Positions 8,043 to 14,190 of a stretch of DNA of 16,590 nucleotides are shown in pieces. Origin of the DNA: Nitrospirota bacterium. GTDB taxonomy: Bacteria > Nitrospirota_A > Leptospirillia > Leptospirillales > Leptospirillaceae. The position numbers and the translations under genes are program-made. Below the pieces are notes generated by a model. It was not told the DNA's origin. It was given only the letters and a program-made list of their open reading frames with translations, and made no database searches. The stretch is from the NCBI GenBank assembly GCA_021838765.1, contig JAKCCY010000050.1, positions 1 to 16,590 of the forward strand. Direction: 5' to 3'. Every line of letters starts with the position of its first letter. Within the stretch, counting starts at the first letter, position 1.

Positions 8043-8075
8043 TCATATAATCCTTTATTTACAAGGACTATATGA
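8043..8075. repeat. AT-rich 13-bp dyad
   Basis: TCATATAATCCTT and AAGGACTATATGA form 13-bp arms with one mismatch around a 7-nt centre. It could be an operator or a small hairpin. No gene starts right next to it, so its role is open. Confidence 0.7.
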
Positions 8076-8216
8076 TGTCATATTTTGTTCCGTATTCCTA
8101 GGTTTTGTTTTCTTGTTGCAACGAAATTGCAACGCATCGAATCATGGTACGAAATGGACCGGTCGGGTCTTTTCGAGGCCACCATCACCGCGAAGGACGC
8201 CGGAAGAACTCCACCT

Positions 8217-8241
8217 CGCCCGTCCCCGACCGGGGTTGGCG
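8217..8241. repeat. GC-rich REP-like palindrome
   Basis: CGCC and CCCCG pair with CGGGG and GGCG around a 2-nt loop, with a small internal bulge. The surrounding composition resembles the repetitive extragenic palindromes that many genomes scatter between genes. Only one copy is in this window. Confidence 0.4.
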
Positions 8242-8301
8242 TTAGGGGTAAATTTGAGGCAAGGAAGAAGAAACCGTGGGAGGCTGACAAAAACCGTTTG
8301 A

Positions 8302-8598
8302 TTACGGAAAATATCTTGCGATATCCAGCGCGCCATGAAACACGCCCAACACGTCGATTGCCTGCGATGGGCGCAGCAGGTACGCTATACGATAATGCCC
8401 GTAAAGCAGAATTCGGATTTCGCCCTCAGGCTCATCGCGGTATTTATGACCAATCTTCGGGAAGCGGCGTAGCTCCTGAGATTTTTCAAAGATGCCTGTA
8501 ATAACCTTCGCGGCCGCGACCGAGTTGTCTGAAGCGATGTAGTCGTGAATGTCACGCAGCCACCGCTCGGCTTCTTCGGTCCAGACTATTTCTGCCAT
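8302..8598 (-). CDS. RelE/ParE-superfamily toxin
   Basis: Protein of 98 residues with the ParE/RelE layout. WTEEAERWLRDIHDYIA is helix 1, followed by a second helix with RRFPKIGHKYRD. The C-terminal beta strands carry IRILLYGHYRIAYLLRP and IDVLGVFHGALDIARYF. ParE toxins poison DNA gyrase and RelE toxins cleave mRNA at the ribosome. This sequence is closer to the ParE pattern, but the target cannot be fixed from sequence. The ATG lies inside the last codons of the antitoxin gene (13-nt overlap), the usual arrangement for coupled translation. The gene looks intact. Confidence 0.88.
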   Translation of the reverse strand: MAEIVWTEEAERWLRDIHDYIASDNSVAAAKVITGIFEKSQELRRFPKIGHKYRDEPEGEIRILLYGHYRIAYLLRPSQAIDVLGVFHGALDIARYFP

Positions 8599-8771
8599 GT
8601 GCGAATCCGTCGCTGCATTTCGTCGTTGGACACAACCCGCCCGTGTCTCGAATCTTCGAGACCACGCGCTACCATCCTTTCGAAAGCCAATTCACGCATG
8701 ATTTCTTCATACGTAGCATCTTCCGGCTGAGATAGAATCACCTCGGTCATCTTCTCTTTTACGTTTGACAT
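8586..8771 (-). CDS. Antitoxin of the ParE-type pair
   Basis: Protein of 61 residues beginning MSNVKEKMTEVILSQPEDAT and ending NDEMQRRIRTWQK. It has a helical middle with YEEIMRELAFERMVARGLED, the pattern of the short antitoxins found in front of ParE genes. It should neutralise the toxin and may repress its own operon. ATG 8771 is supported by GGAGG 5 nt upstream; an open extension to 8831 has no binding site of comparable quality. The toxin gene follows with a 13-nt overlap. Confidence 0.85.
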   Translation of the reverse strand: MSNVKEKMTEVILSQPEDATYEEIMRELAFERMVARGLEDSRHGRVVSNDEMQRRIRTWQK

Positions 8772-8975
8772 TTCAACCTCCGTTGACTTTGTGGGATAAC
8801 GCCCCAATAACCGGCGCGAGTTTACGAACATCCGAAACCCGGGAACTGTTCATGGCCGATTGTGTTCCCCCGATTTTGAAGCGGAGCGACCTTCAGGGAA
8901 AATTCGATTGCAAGACAAGAGAAAGAACTTTACGTCTGAGGCAAATCGAAGCGGTCAAGGGGAGGTGAAATCCGC

Positions 8976-9275
8976 TTACTTTGATCCTAGCAACTTTGCA
9001 ATTAACCCCACTAGACCGGTTGGTCCTTCATCCTCCTGAACAAGTCCTGTTATAGCCGGTCTAAAAAGGGATTCAAGAATAATATGCCGATCTTCCTGAC
9101 CCGTGATCTTTGCATCTTTAATAAGGGCCAAATACGTTTTTGCCATAACAACTCTTTCTCCAGCATCAACTTCCAGATGAAGCAAACCTACCAAATATTT
9201 GGAGGTAATTTTTATAACCCATATAAGCAAAGCGACAATTAATACCAAAACAAGAAGATGGACTTCGGTTCCCAC
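8976..9275 (-). CDS. DUF6161-like protein, C-terminal part (separated by a frameshift)
   Basis: This frame encodes a membrane segment (VHLLVLVLIVALLIWVI) followed by a cytoplasmic tail. The tail includes LLHLEVDAGERVVMAKTYLA, LIKDAK, RHIILESLFRPAITGLVQED and a short end. The ER-VMxKTYLAL and LFRPA blocks recall the C-terminal region of the DUF6161 family. It overlaps the end of the upstream 9239-10159 frame by 37 nt and has no binding site at GTG 9275. I therefore read both as one gene broken by loss of one base in the G-rich TTTGGGTGGG segment (minus strand, about 9275-9285). One restored G would give a protein of roughly 390 residues. The family assignment is from memory and moderate. Confidence 0.6.
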   Translation of the reverse strand: MGTEVHLLVLVLIVALLIWVIKITSKYLVGLLHLEVDAGERVVMAKTYLALIKDAKITGQEDRHIILESLFRPAITGLVQEDEGPTGLVGLIAKLLGSK

Positions 9276-10159
9276 CCAAATACTAAGAATTCAGTAGCGA
9301 TTCCCACAGACAAATATCCGATCAATTTCTTAAAATGATCTCTTTCCGTGCTCCAATAGGTTACAGGTGCGGCCATCGTCATATGTTCATCGTATTGCTT
9401 TTTAATGTCATCAAGAAGGTTTTTTCCTTCTTCAATTGTGGTCTGAATTTCCTTTTTTGAGGATTGGAGAATCTCTTCCCACATTTCCTTCCTTTGGGTT
9501 TCCTCCTTTCTGATATCAGAAGAAGTTTCCGCGAACCACTTATTGATTTCTGAGATTTTTGAATGGATTGTAGAATGGATCTCATTAAATTTGAATTGGT
9601 TGGATTGGAGATCTTTACGCCATTTCTCGTCAAGAATTTTTAGTGAATCACTGATCGATTTCGATTTTTCTTCAGAAATTCCTTTTTCATAAATGATCGA
9701 ATCCACATAGCCAAGAACGGCTAGATAATTTAGTTGATTTTGTTGGAGTGGGATCCCTCTTCCCCAGTTAGTCAGACTTAGGTAAGAAATTAAAGCCGAG
9801 TAGCTATTACCATTTAACTTATCTTGAAGAAATCGACCTTTGGCAGATTCAGAAAAAATAATGCTGTGATTCTTGAAAGTAGGTTCAAGAATAGCTTTGA
9901 TTTCTAAAATTTTTCCGTTTGCAAATTCCTGAGAATTATTGTTTTTTATTTGATTTATCCCATTAATAACATCATTTAACTTTTTATCTATATTGGATTG
10001 ATATTGTTGTGGTTGATTCTGCTGATTAAACTGGTTCCATGGAAATCTGTTTACAAATTGCCTTTCTTTGGCAATCCATTGTTCAAATTCTTCTATAGTT
10101 TGGAAGGAAATCTGGCCTCCATTATCCCCAAGATCCATTTCCAATTTAAACTCAGGCAT
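9239..10159 (-). CDS. DUF6161-like membrane-anchored protein, N-terminal part
   Basis: Encodes about 306 residues. The N-terminus (MPEFKLEMDLGDNGGQISFQ) is followed by a Q/N-rich stretch at about 40-60 and then long helices with heptad character (about 180-265). Next comes the block MAAPVTYWSTERDHFKKL and the start of a membrane segment. APVTYW followed by hydrophobic segments is my reason for the DUF6161 suggestion. After FLVFG the frame changes and ends in a spurious tail; the real C-terminus is at 8976-9275. ATG 10159 has GAGG 5 nt upstream. The gene is markedly more AT-rich than its neighbours, which suggests separate acquisition. A near-consensus promoter lies just upstream. Function unknown; such genes occur in accessory and defence regions. 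Confidence 0.6.
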   Translation of the reverse strand: MPEFKLEMDLGDNGGQISFQTIEEFEQWIAKERQFVNRFPWNQFNQQNQPQQYQSNIDKKLNDVINGINQIKNNNSQEFANGKILEIKAILEPTFKNHSIIFSESAKGRFLQDKLNGNSYSALISYLSLTNWGRGIPLQQNQLNYLAVLGYVDSIIYEKGISEEKSKSISDSLKILDEKWRKDLQSNQFKFNEIHSTIHSKISEINKWFAETSSDIRKEETQRKEMWEEILQSSKKEIQTTIEEGKNLLDDIKKQYDEHMTMAAPVTYWSTERDHFKKLIGYLSVGIATEFLVFGWEPKSIFLFWY

Positions 10160-10193
10160 TTTATCCTCAAGAACAATGATCAAGATTTAGTAG

Positions 10194-10222
10194 ATTTTAT
10201 TTCTGATACCGGTGTGTCTCAA
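10194..10222 (-). promoter_or_regulatory. Sigma-70-type promoter of the DUF6161-like gene
   Basis: On the minus strand TTGAGA and TAAAAT are separated by exactly 17 bp; each matches consensus at 5 of 6 positions. Transcription would begin near 10187, giving a leader of about 28 nt that includes the GAGG binding site before ATG 10159. Confidence 0.65.
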
Positions 10223-10322
10223 ATAAAAAACTTACAAATGTTTAGGTATTAATAACCAAAGCGGGATGATGTTTTGCAGACCAATAATAAGGTTATCCCT
10301 GTTGCTGGCTATTTTTATATTA

Positions 10323-11373
10323 GGCTATGTTCCCGAACATTGTTGCACCTCATGCTGACCGACCGCCAAAGTCAACCACAGAGCGGAGTTGAGATGATCA
10401 CCGAATCGTTTCAGCAGACGTTTCCAACCGAGATAATGCCCCAGGTATTTGGTCGCCACTCCATGAAATCTCAGCAGCCATCCTTTCAGGCGCGAATGGT
10501 AGGCGTTTACATTCTGGACGTGGTAAACGCCAGCCAGCACCCGGATCCCTTTGCTCAGGTTGACTGCACGGTGGGCTATGCCCATCTTTCTGGCCGCCAG
10601 GGCAAAGGGGCCTTTTCCTCCGCCGTCGGTGCAGAGAACCGCATCCTGGGCCAGAAGGGGTTTCAGGACAGCTTGGATCGCAAGGTGGTCGTCCTTGGGA
10701 AGGATCGCATCGGATGTGGATCCAGAGCGGTCCCGAACCACCAGGACCGGAACCTGTTCACTGGAAAGCCCTCGTTTGGAAGCGTGACCGCCCCGGTGTC
10801 GGGATTTCCTGGGGAGATTGTGTCGTTGCCCCTTGTAGGAGCGCAGGAACCAAGCCTCGTCGGCCTCGACAATCCCGCTTTCCTGACGAGCCTGGAGATC
10901 GGAAGGCAGTGCCAGAAAGCGATGGCGCCAGTTGAAGGAAGCCTTCTGGTTGATGCCACAGCGCCGGGCGGCCTTTCGGACCGACTCTCCCCACTGGAAT
11001 CCCTCCAGATACAAGAGCCAGCGGTCCTTGTGGTGAAGTCCCGCCAAAGGCGTGTTCGTCAGCGGGCTAAAGGTACGTTGACAGCCCTTGCACCGGTAAC
11101 GTTTCAACCCGGATGCCCGGCCCCACGGTCGAATATGGGGATGGTGGCAATGGGGGCAACAGGTAGGGGTTCCGACCAGAGATGCGACACCCCCCACCAG
11201 GTTTTTGTTGTCCACTTGTTCAATGGCGATCTTTATTTCTCCTCTTTGTGCCGATGTCAGGGTCGGGACCGACTTCAAACATCGTTGGAATGCGGGTTTT
11301 TTCATGGGAGCCACCTCCTATAGAAAGACTACACCCTTTTCTGTCTCATGCAACAAAACTCGGGAACATAGCC
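10323..11373 (-). mobile_element. IS1595-family insertion sequence, complete
   Basis: Element of 1051 bp bounded by 25-bp imperfect terminal inverted repeats (22 of 25 matching): GGCTATGTTCCCGA, 4 variable bases, then TGTTGCA at each end (10323-10347 and 11349-11373). One transposase gene fills it, and its stop codon lies inside the left repeat. It interrupts a DUF1156 methylase gene at codon 98. An exact 8-bp target duplication, usual for this family, is not visible (TTATATTA on the left, TTATTATT on the right). This suggests a rearrangement after insertion. Confidence 0.9.
10325..11305 (-). CDS. IS1595-family transposase (ISXO2-like DDE domain)
   Basis: Transposase of 326 residues that would cut and join the element's ends. 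An N-terminal zinc ribbon has CPHC at 50-53 and CKGC at 72-75. A helix-turn-helix-like region at about 105-130 contains SVRKAARRCGI. The catalytic domain shows EADEAWF (D149), LCTDGGG (D227) and the family block HVQNVNAYHSRLKGWLLRF with GVATKYLGHYLGW (about 262-295). ATG 11305 has AGGAGG 8 nt upstream; GTG 11314 in the same frame lies inside that binding site and was rejected. The gene appears intact, so the element may still be mobile. A long open frame on the opposite strand is a shadow. Confidence 0.95.
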   Translation of the reverse strand: MKKPAFQRCLKSVPTLTSAQRGEIKIAIEQVDNKNLVGGVASLVGTPTCCPHCHHPHIRPWGRASGLKRYRCKGCQRTFSPLTNTPLAGLHHKDRWLLYLEGFQWGESVRKAARRCGINQKASFNWRHRFLALPSDLQARQESGIVEADEAWFLRSYKGQRHNLPRKSRHRGGHASKRGLSSEQVPVLVVRDRSGSTSDAILPKDDHLAIQAVLKPLLAQDAVLCTDGGGKGPFALAARKMGIAHRAVNLSKGIRVLAGVYHVQNVNAYHSRLKGWLLRFHGVATKYLGHYLGWKRLLKRFGDHLNSALWLTLAVGQHEVQQCSGT

Positions 11374-11666
11374 TTATTATTGGTGTTCTCCCACAGGACA
11401 AGTTTCCGGAGAATTTTAAAAAGCCGTTCTCTTTCACTCTGGGCTTTTTCCTTATTGATTCCCCTCCCCAGACTTCGTTCATACCCGGGATCATTGACCA
11501 TCTGGGCAAAGAGGACCGCCCGAGCCGTTGCCAAAGGCCGTCTGGCCCACCAAAGATGAAGCGTCGAAGGATGGCCGTGCCGGATCGACTTTTCTCGGAC
11601 AGAGGCGAGATTAATGTCGTCCAGCGGAAGCGCCACCTCAATCAGTTTCTTGGGGAGTTTGATCAT
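11346..11666 (-). pseudogene. DUF1156 DNA-methylase gene, 5' fragment truncated by the IS
   Basis: The fragment begins [20 protein letters not shown] and continues with the DUF1156 signature [39 protein letters not shown]. It then reads [20 protein letters not shown] and K before the sequence passes into the IS end (11373) and stops eight codons later. Full DUF1156 proteins are putative adenine-specific DNA methylases of roughly 900-1000 residues, so only about a tenth remains. The rest is not found on the far side of the IS and must be deleted or moved. ATG 11666 has AGGAG 5 nt upstream and shares its A with the TGA of a small upstream frame. DUF1156 proteins commonly sit in anti-phage loci with large helicases, as here. 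Confidence 0.85.
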
Positions 11667-11788
11667 CAATGCTCCTGTCTTTGAGACTTCAATTCAGCAA
11701 TATTCTCCCGCAATCCAATCGTCACTTGCCTGATTTCAGAGTCGACTGGAAGAATCTCGCCAATCCTGTTGTCCACTGTCAAAATCAA
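11666..11788 (-). CDS. Possible small ORF coupled to the DUF1156 gene
   Basis: A frame of about 40 residues (TTG start; ends [14 protein letters not shown]) stops at a TGA that shares one base with the DUF1156 ATG. That one-base overlap is the main argument for it. There is no binding site and no recognisable family. It could also be the tail of a truncated gene, since the frame stays open upstream through the terminator. Confidence 0.25.
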   Translation of the reverse strand: MILTVDNRIGEILPVDSEIRQVTIGLRENIAELKSQRQEH

Positions 11789-11855
11789 GAGAGTTGACAG
11801 ACTGATGGTCCTATGGAATAAATAAGGTATGTGGGACTGGGGGTTCCCGGTCGGC

Positions 11856-11888
11856 AAAAGGCCTTCGGAAGAAATTCCGGGGCCTTTT
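11856..11888 (-). terminator. Rho-independent terminator after the DUF3800 gene
   Basis: AAAAGGCC and GGCCTTTT form the outer stem; CGGAA and TTCCG form an inner stem around GAAA. T-runs follow on both strands, so it can act in either direction. It lies directly beyond the DUF3800 stop and separates the helicase-DUF3800 unit from the DUF1156 unit. Confidence 0.7.
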
Positions 11889-11894
11889 TGCTTT

Positions 11895-12644
11895 TCAGGG
11901 GAAACATCGAAAATCCCGTCCCTCCTGCTTTTCAAGAAGTTTGGGAAGGAGCTTCTTTTTCATGACCTCGTACGTCCGGTTCGCCTGATCCGGCCTCAGA
12001 ATGGAAAGACCAATCGGCCGCGCCAGAAGGTCGGCAAGCTGAAGCCCCAGGTGATTGGCCTTCTTGTCCACGAACACGACATCGAACGGATACCCTCTCC
12101 CTTTCTCCCTGTTTTTTTCACACAGTCTCCAAAACTCACTTTTGAGCTCGCCATCTTCATTCTTGCCGCGTTTTTCAAAGAGAAGATGCGTTTTCTGACC
12201 AAGAACTCCTTCGTTGGAAAGGAAAGAATCCACCTGATCGAGCCCGGCTTCAAGTGCCAGATGGTAGGGGTTGCCTGGATTTTTGGTTTCTTTCAAGTCA
12301 TTTTTTCGAATCGCCACGCACCCCAGATGAAAGGGCAGCTCCTCAATGATCTGTGTCAGCTCCGTCATAAAACGCTCTTTCTTGTCTCTTGAATTGAGAA
12401 AAGAGAAGTCGTCCGTCCCTTTCCGGAGTGCATGCTCGTGAAGAATCACCGCATCGTGGCCAAAATGCCTCATCTTGAGGTTCTGAAGACGAGGACTCAG
12501 AATGTGCATGTAGTCGGCTTTTTTCAGGATGCAAAACACCAGAACGAAAATCGGATAATGAGGATCGATGGTCGTCAGTCCATGATCGCCACTTTCATCA
12601 ACAAAAACAATATATTGAGAAAATTCTTCCGCTATCGGCTCCAC
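11895..12644 (-). CDS. DUF3800 domain protein
   Basis: Protein of about 249 residues with the DUF3800 hallmarks: FVDESGDHG close to the N-terminus and the acidic FVDKKANHLGLQLADLLARP block near residue 200. These acidic motifs suggest an RNase H-like, metal-dependent nuclease fold, but no activity has been firmly assigned to the family. DUF3800 genes are frequent in mobile and defence regions. The only starts near the conserved region are GTG 12644, directly after the helicase stop, and TTG 12662, inside the helicase end. Neither has a strong binding site, and coupling to the upstream gene is likely. A terminator follows at once, so it is the last gene of the helicase operon. Confidence 0.85.
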   Translation of the reverse strand: MEPIAEEFSQYIVFVDESGDHGLTTIDPHYPIFVLVFCILKKADYMHILSPRLQNLKMRHFGHDAVILHEHALRKGTDDFSFLNSRDKKERFMTELTQIIEELPFHLGCVAIRKNDLKETKNPGNPYHLALEAGLDQVDSFLSNEGVLGQKTHLLFEKRGKNEDGELKSEFWRLCEKNREKGRGYPFDVVFVDKKANHLGLQLADLLARPIGLSILRPDQANRTYEVMKKKLLPKLLEKQEGRDFRCFP

Positions 12645-12645
12645 T

Positions 12646-14190
12646 CTAGTCCAACCCGCCAATCGGGGCCGATTCGGCCTTTTTCAGAAGCTCGTCGAGG
12701 TCCAGATTGATGCTGGTCACCGCCCAGTCGGGCTCTTGGCGGAAAGGCTTCCTCACATAATACGGCCCTTTGCACCGGTCTTCCTCCACCAGCACAATCG
12801 CCAGAAGGAATTTTTCCGATTGGTTCAAGGCGGTGATAATCTCGTTTTTCGTGACCGTGATCGTTGTCTGGCCCTTGGCCCGTCCCTTCACTTCGATATG
12901 CCGGGGCTCGGAAAGACGCGCATCCTTCATGGGAGGCATGGAGGTAATATCCCACCCGCATTTCTCGATCGAGACATCCTTCGTCTCATACCCCATGGCC
13001 CTTTCCGCTTTAATCACCGCATGCATGGCCAGAAGCTCTACCCGTCTTCGAGCTTCGGCATCAACAGAAAAGTCCTGCGTTCGGCTCTCCTCGAGAAGTC
13101 CCGCCGGAATGACCAAGGCTTCTCCCACGACGACGGGAGGAGAAGAGACGACATTCCTCATGCGTTCCAGCTCTTTTTTTCGGTTATCCAGTCGCGTGCG
13201 AAGCTCGTCGAGTCGTTGTCTGATGTTGTCCACATTCATGCGCACCGATTTTCCTGCGGACAGATCCTCCAGTGTCTTCGCCAAGCGGTCATCCTGGAAG
13301 GAGATCTCTCGCGTCAGGCGGTCCTGGACGGCGGCGAGCGTCTTGTCGACCGTCTCCTCCCTTCGGGATCGGATCCCAGCATAGTGTTCCGGAACCAGAT
13401 GTCCTGATGCAAAATCCAAGGCTCGTCTCTCGCAGTCGGGGCCGATCCAGGGGGCCTGCAGGATCTCCTGGATCTTTTCCCTGTCTTCGGGGCGAAGAGG
13501 CTCAAGATCGAGATGAGGAGCCCATCCCGCATGCCGGACCGATCCGTCGGGATCCATCTCCACAAACTGAAGTCGGCGGGAGACCACTCGCTCGGGATCG
13601 GATCCCTCCCGAACCGCATGATCGAGAATCAGAAGAAGACGGGGCGTTCCCCCGAAATCGTTCGGGTCCACCAGGATCGTTCCCTGTTTCAGGGTCTTCC
13701 GGTATTCCTCCAAAACAAGGTCTGTCACCGACTGCATGAGAGGATGACCAGGATGAAGAAGTGTGGCCATCGGTGTCTCAGCCTTCGAAGGAAGGCGAAT
13801 GAACTGCTTTTCGAAGGTAACTCTTTCGTATTTTCTTGTGATGGGTCCCAAATAGCGATGATCCCGACCCGCAATCAATCGGTCCCGATCCCGTATTTTG
13901 GCCGGCACATGCGTAATCTCGTACCGACCGATCTCCCGGGGACGGAGTTCTCCCTCGAACAGATGAAAGGCCTTCGAGAAAAAGGAACGGATGAAATAGG
14001 GCTGGAGTTTTCTGGCCTCGGCCTTTTCCATCTCTTCCCGGACATGAAACAGATCTTCCATGCGCATGACTTTTTCGGACAAGGCGTTTCTCTGGATGAT
14101 CTCTCTGAGATGATCCGTATCAAGCGCACCATCCCACCTTCTCGAAAAGCCTCGCTTGGACGGAAGGATCTTCCCCGTAACGGATGGCAT
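12646..14190 (-). CDS. SNF2-type helicase, C-terminal half with DUF3883 (after frameshift)
   Basis: This frame continues the helicase protein. From [19 protein letters not shown] onward (about residue 22) it is typical of the C-terminal half of long SNF2-like helicases. It includes [20 protein letters not shown], a coiled-coil-like stretch (about 300-345), and a DUF3883 domain at about 396-480 with [15 protein letters not shown] and [15 protein letters not shown]3883 is found at the ends of many restriction- and defence-related helicases. The first ~20 residues of the frame are out-of-frame translation, and there is no independent binding site. With the 14120-16174 frame it would form one protein of about 1,175 residues. 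One extra G in the GTGGGATGG segment (C-run at 14133-14135 on the plus strand) separates the two. Confidence 0.85.
   Translation of the reverse strand: MPSVTGKILPSKRGFSRRWDGALDTDHLREIIQRNALSEKVMRMEDLFHVREEMEKAEARKLQPYFIRSFFSKAFHLFEGELRPREIGRYEITHVPAKIRDRDRLIAGRDHRYLGPITRKYERVTFEKQFIRLPSKAETPMATLLHPGHPLMQSVTDLVLEEYRKTLKQGTILVDPNDFGGTPRLLLILDHAVREGSDPERVVSRRLQFVEMDPDGSVRHAGWAPHLDLEPLRPEDREKIQEILQAPWIGPDCERRALDFASGHLVPEHYAGIRSRREETVDKTLAAVQDRLTREISFQDDRLAKTLEDLSAGKSVRMNVDNIRQRLDELRTRLDNRKKELERMRNVVSSPPVVVGEALVIPAGLLEESRTQDFSVDAEARRRVELLAMHAVIKAERAMGYETKDVSIEKCGWDITSMPPMKDARLSEPRHIEVKGRAKGQTTITVTKNEIITALNQSEKFLLAIVLVEEDRCKGPYYVRKPFRQEPDWAVTSINLDLDELLKKAESAPIGGLD

Larger units (their letters stand above)
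7756..8301. other. Intergenic region rich in inverted repeats
   Basis: No convincing gene is present. It holds a perfect 19-bp inverted repeat (7833-7873), a 13-bp dyad (8043-8075) and a GC-rich REP-like palindrome (8217-8241). A minus-strand open stretch ending at a TAA (7926-7928), including KGYLIGFRFRVPKNQIV, lacks any start codon and may be the tail of a lost gene. Confidence 0.6.

Noticed and set aside
8085..8501. Plus-strand frame of 138 codons
   Set aside because: It covers the REP-like palindrome and is antisense to the ParE-type toxin.
11306..11314. GTG 11314 as transposase start
   Set aside because: It lies inside the AGGAGG binding site that serves ATG 11305 at the normal distance.
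10274..11323. Long open frame on the plus strand across the IS
   Set aside because: It is antisense to a complete transposase with zinc ribbon and DDE motifs; no binding site or protein features of its own.
10315..11381. 8-bp target duplication of the IS
   Set aside because: TTATATTA and TTATTATT differ at three positions; similarity is expected from AT-rich flanks.
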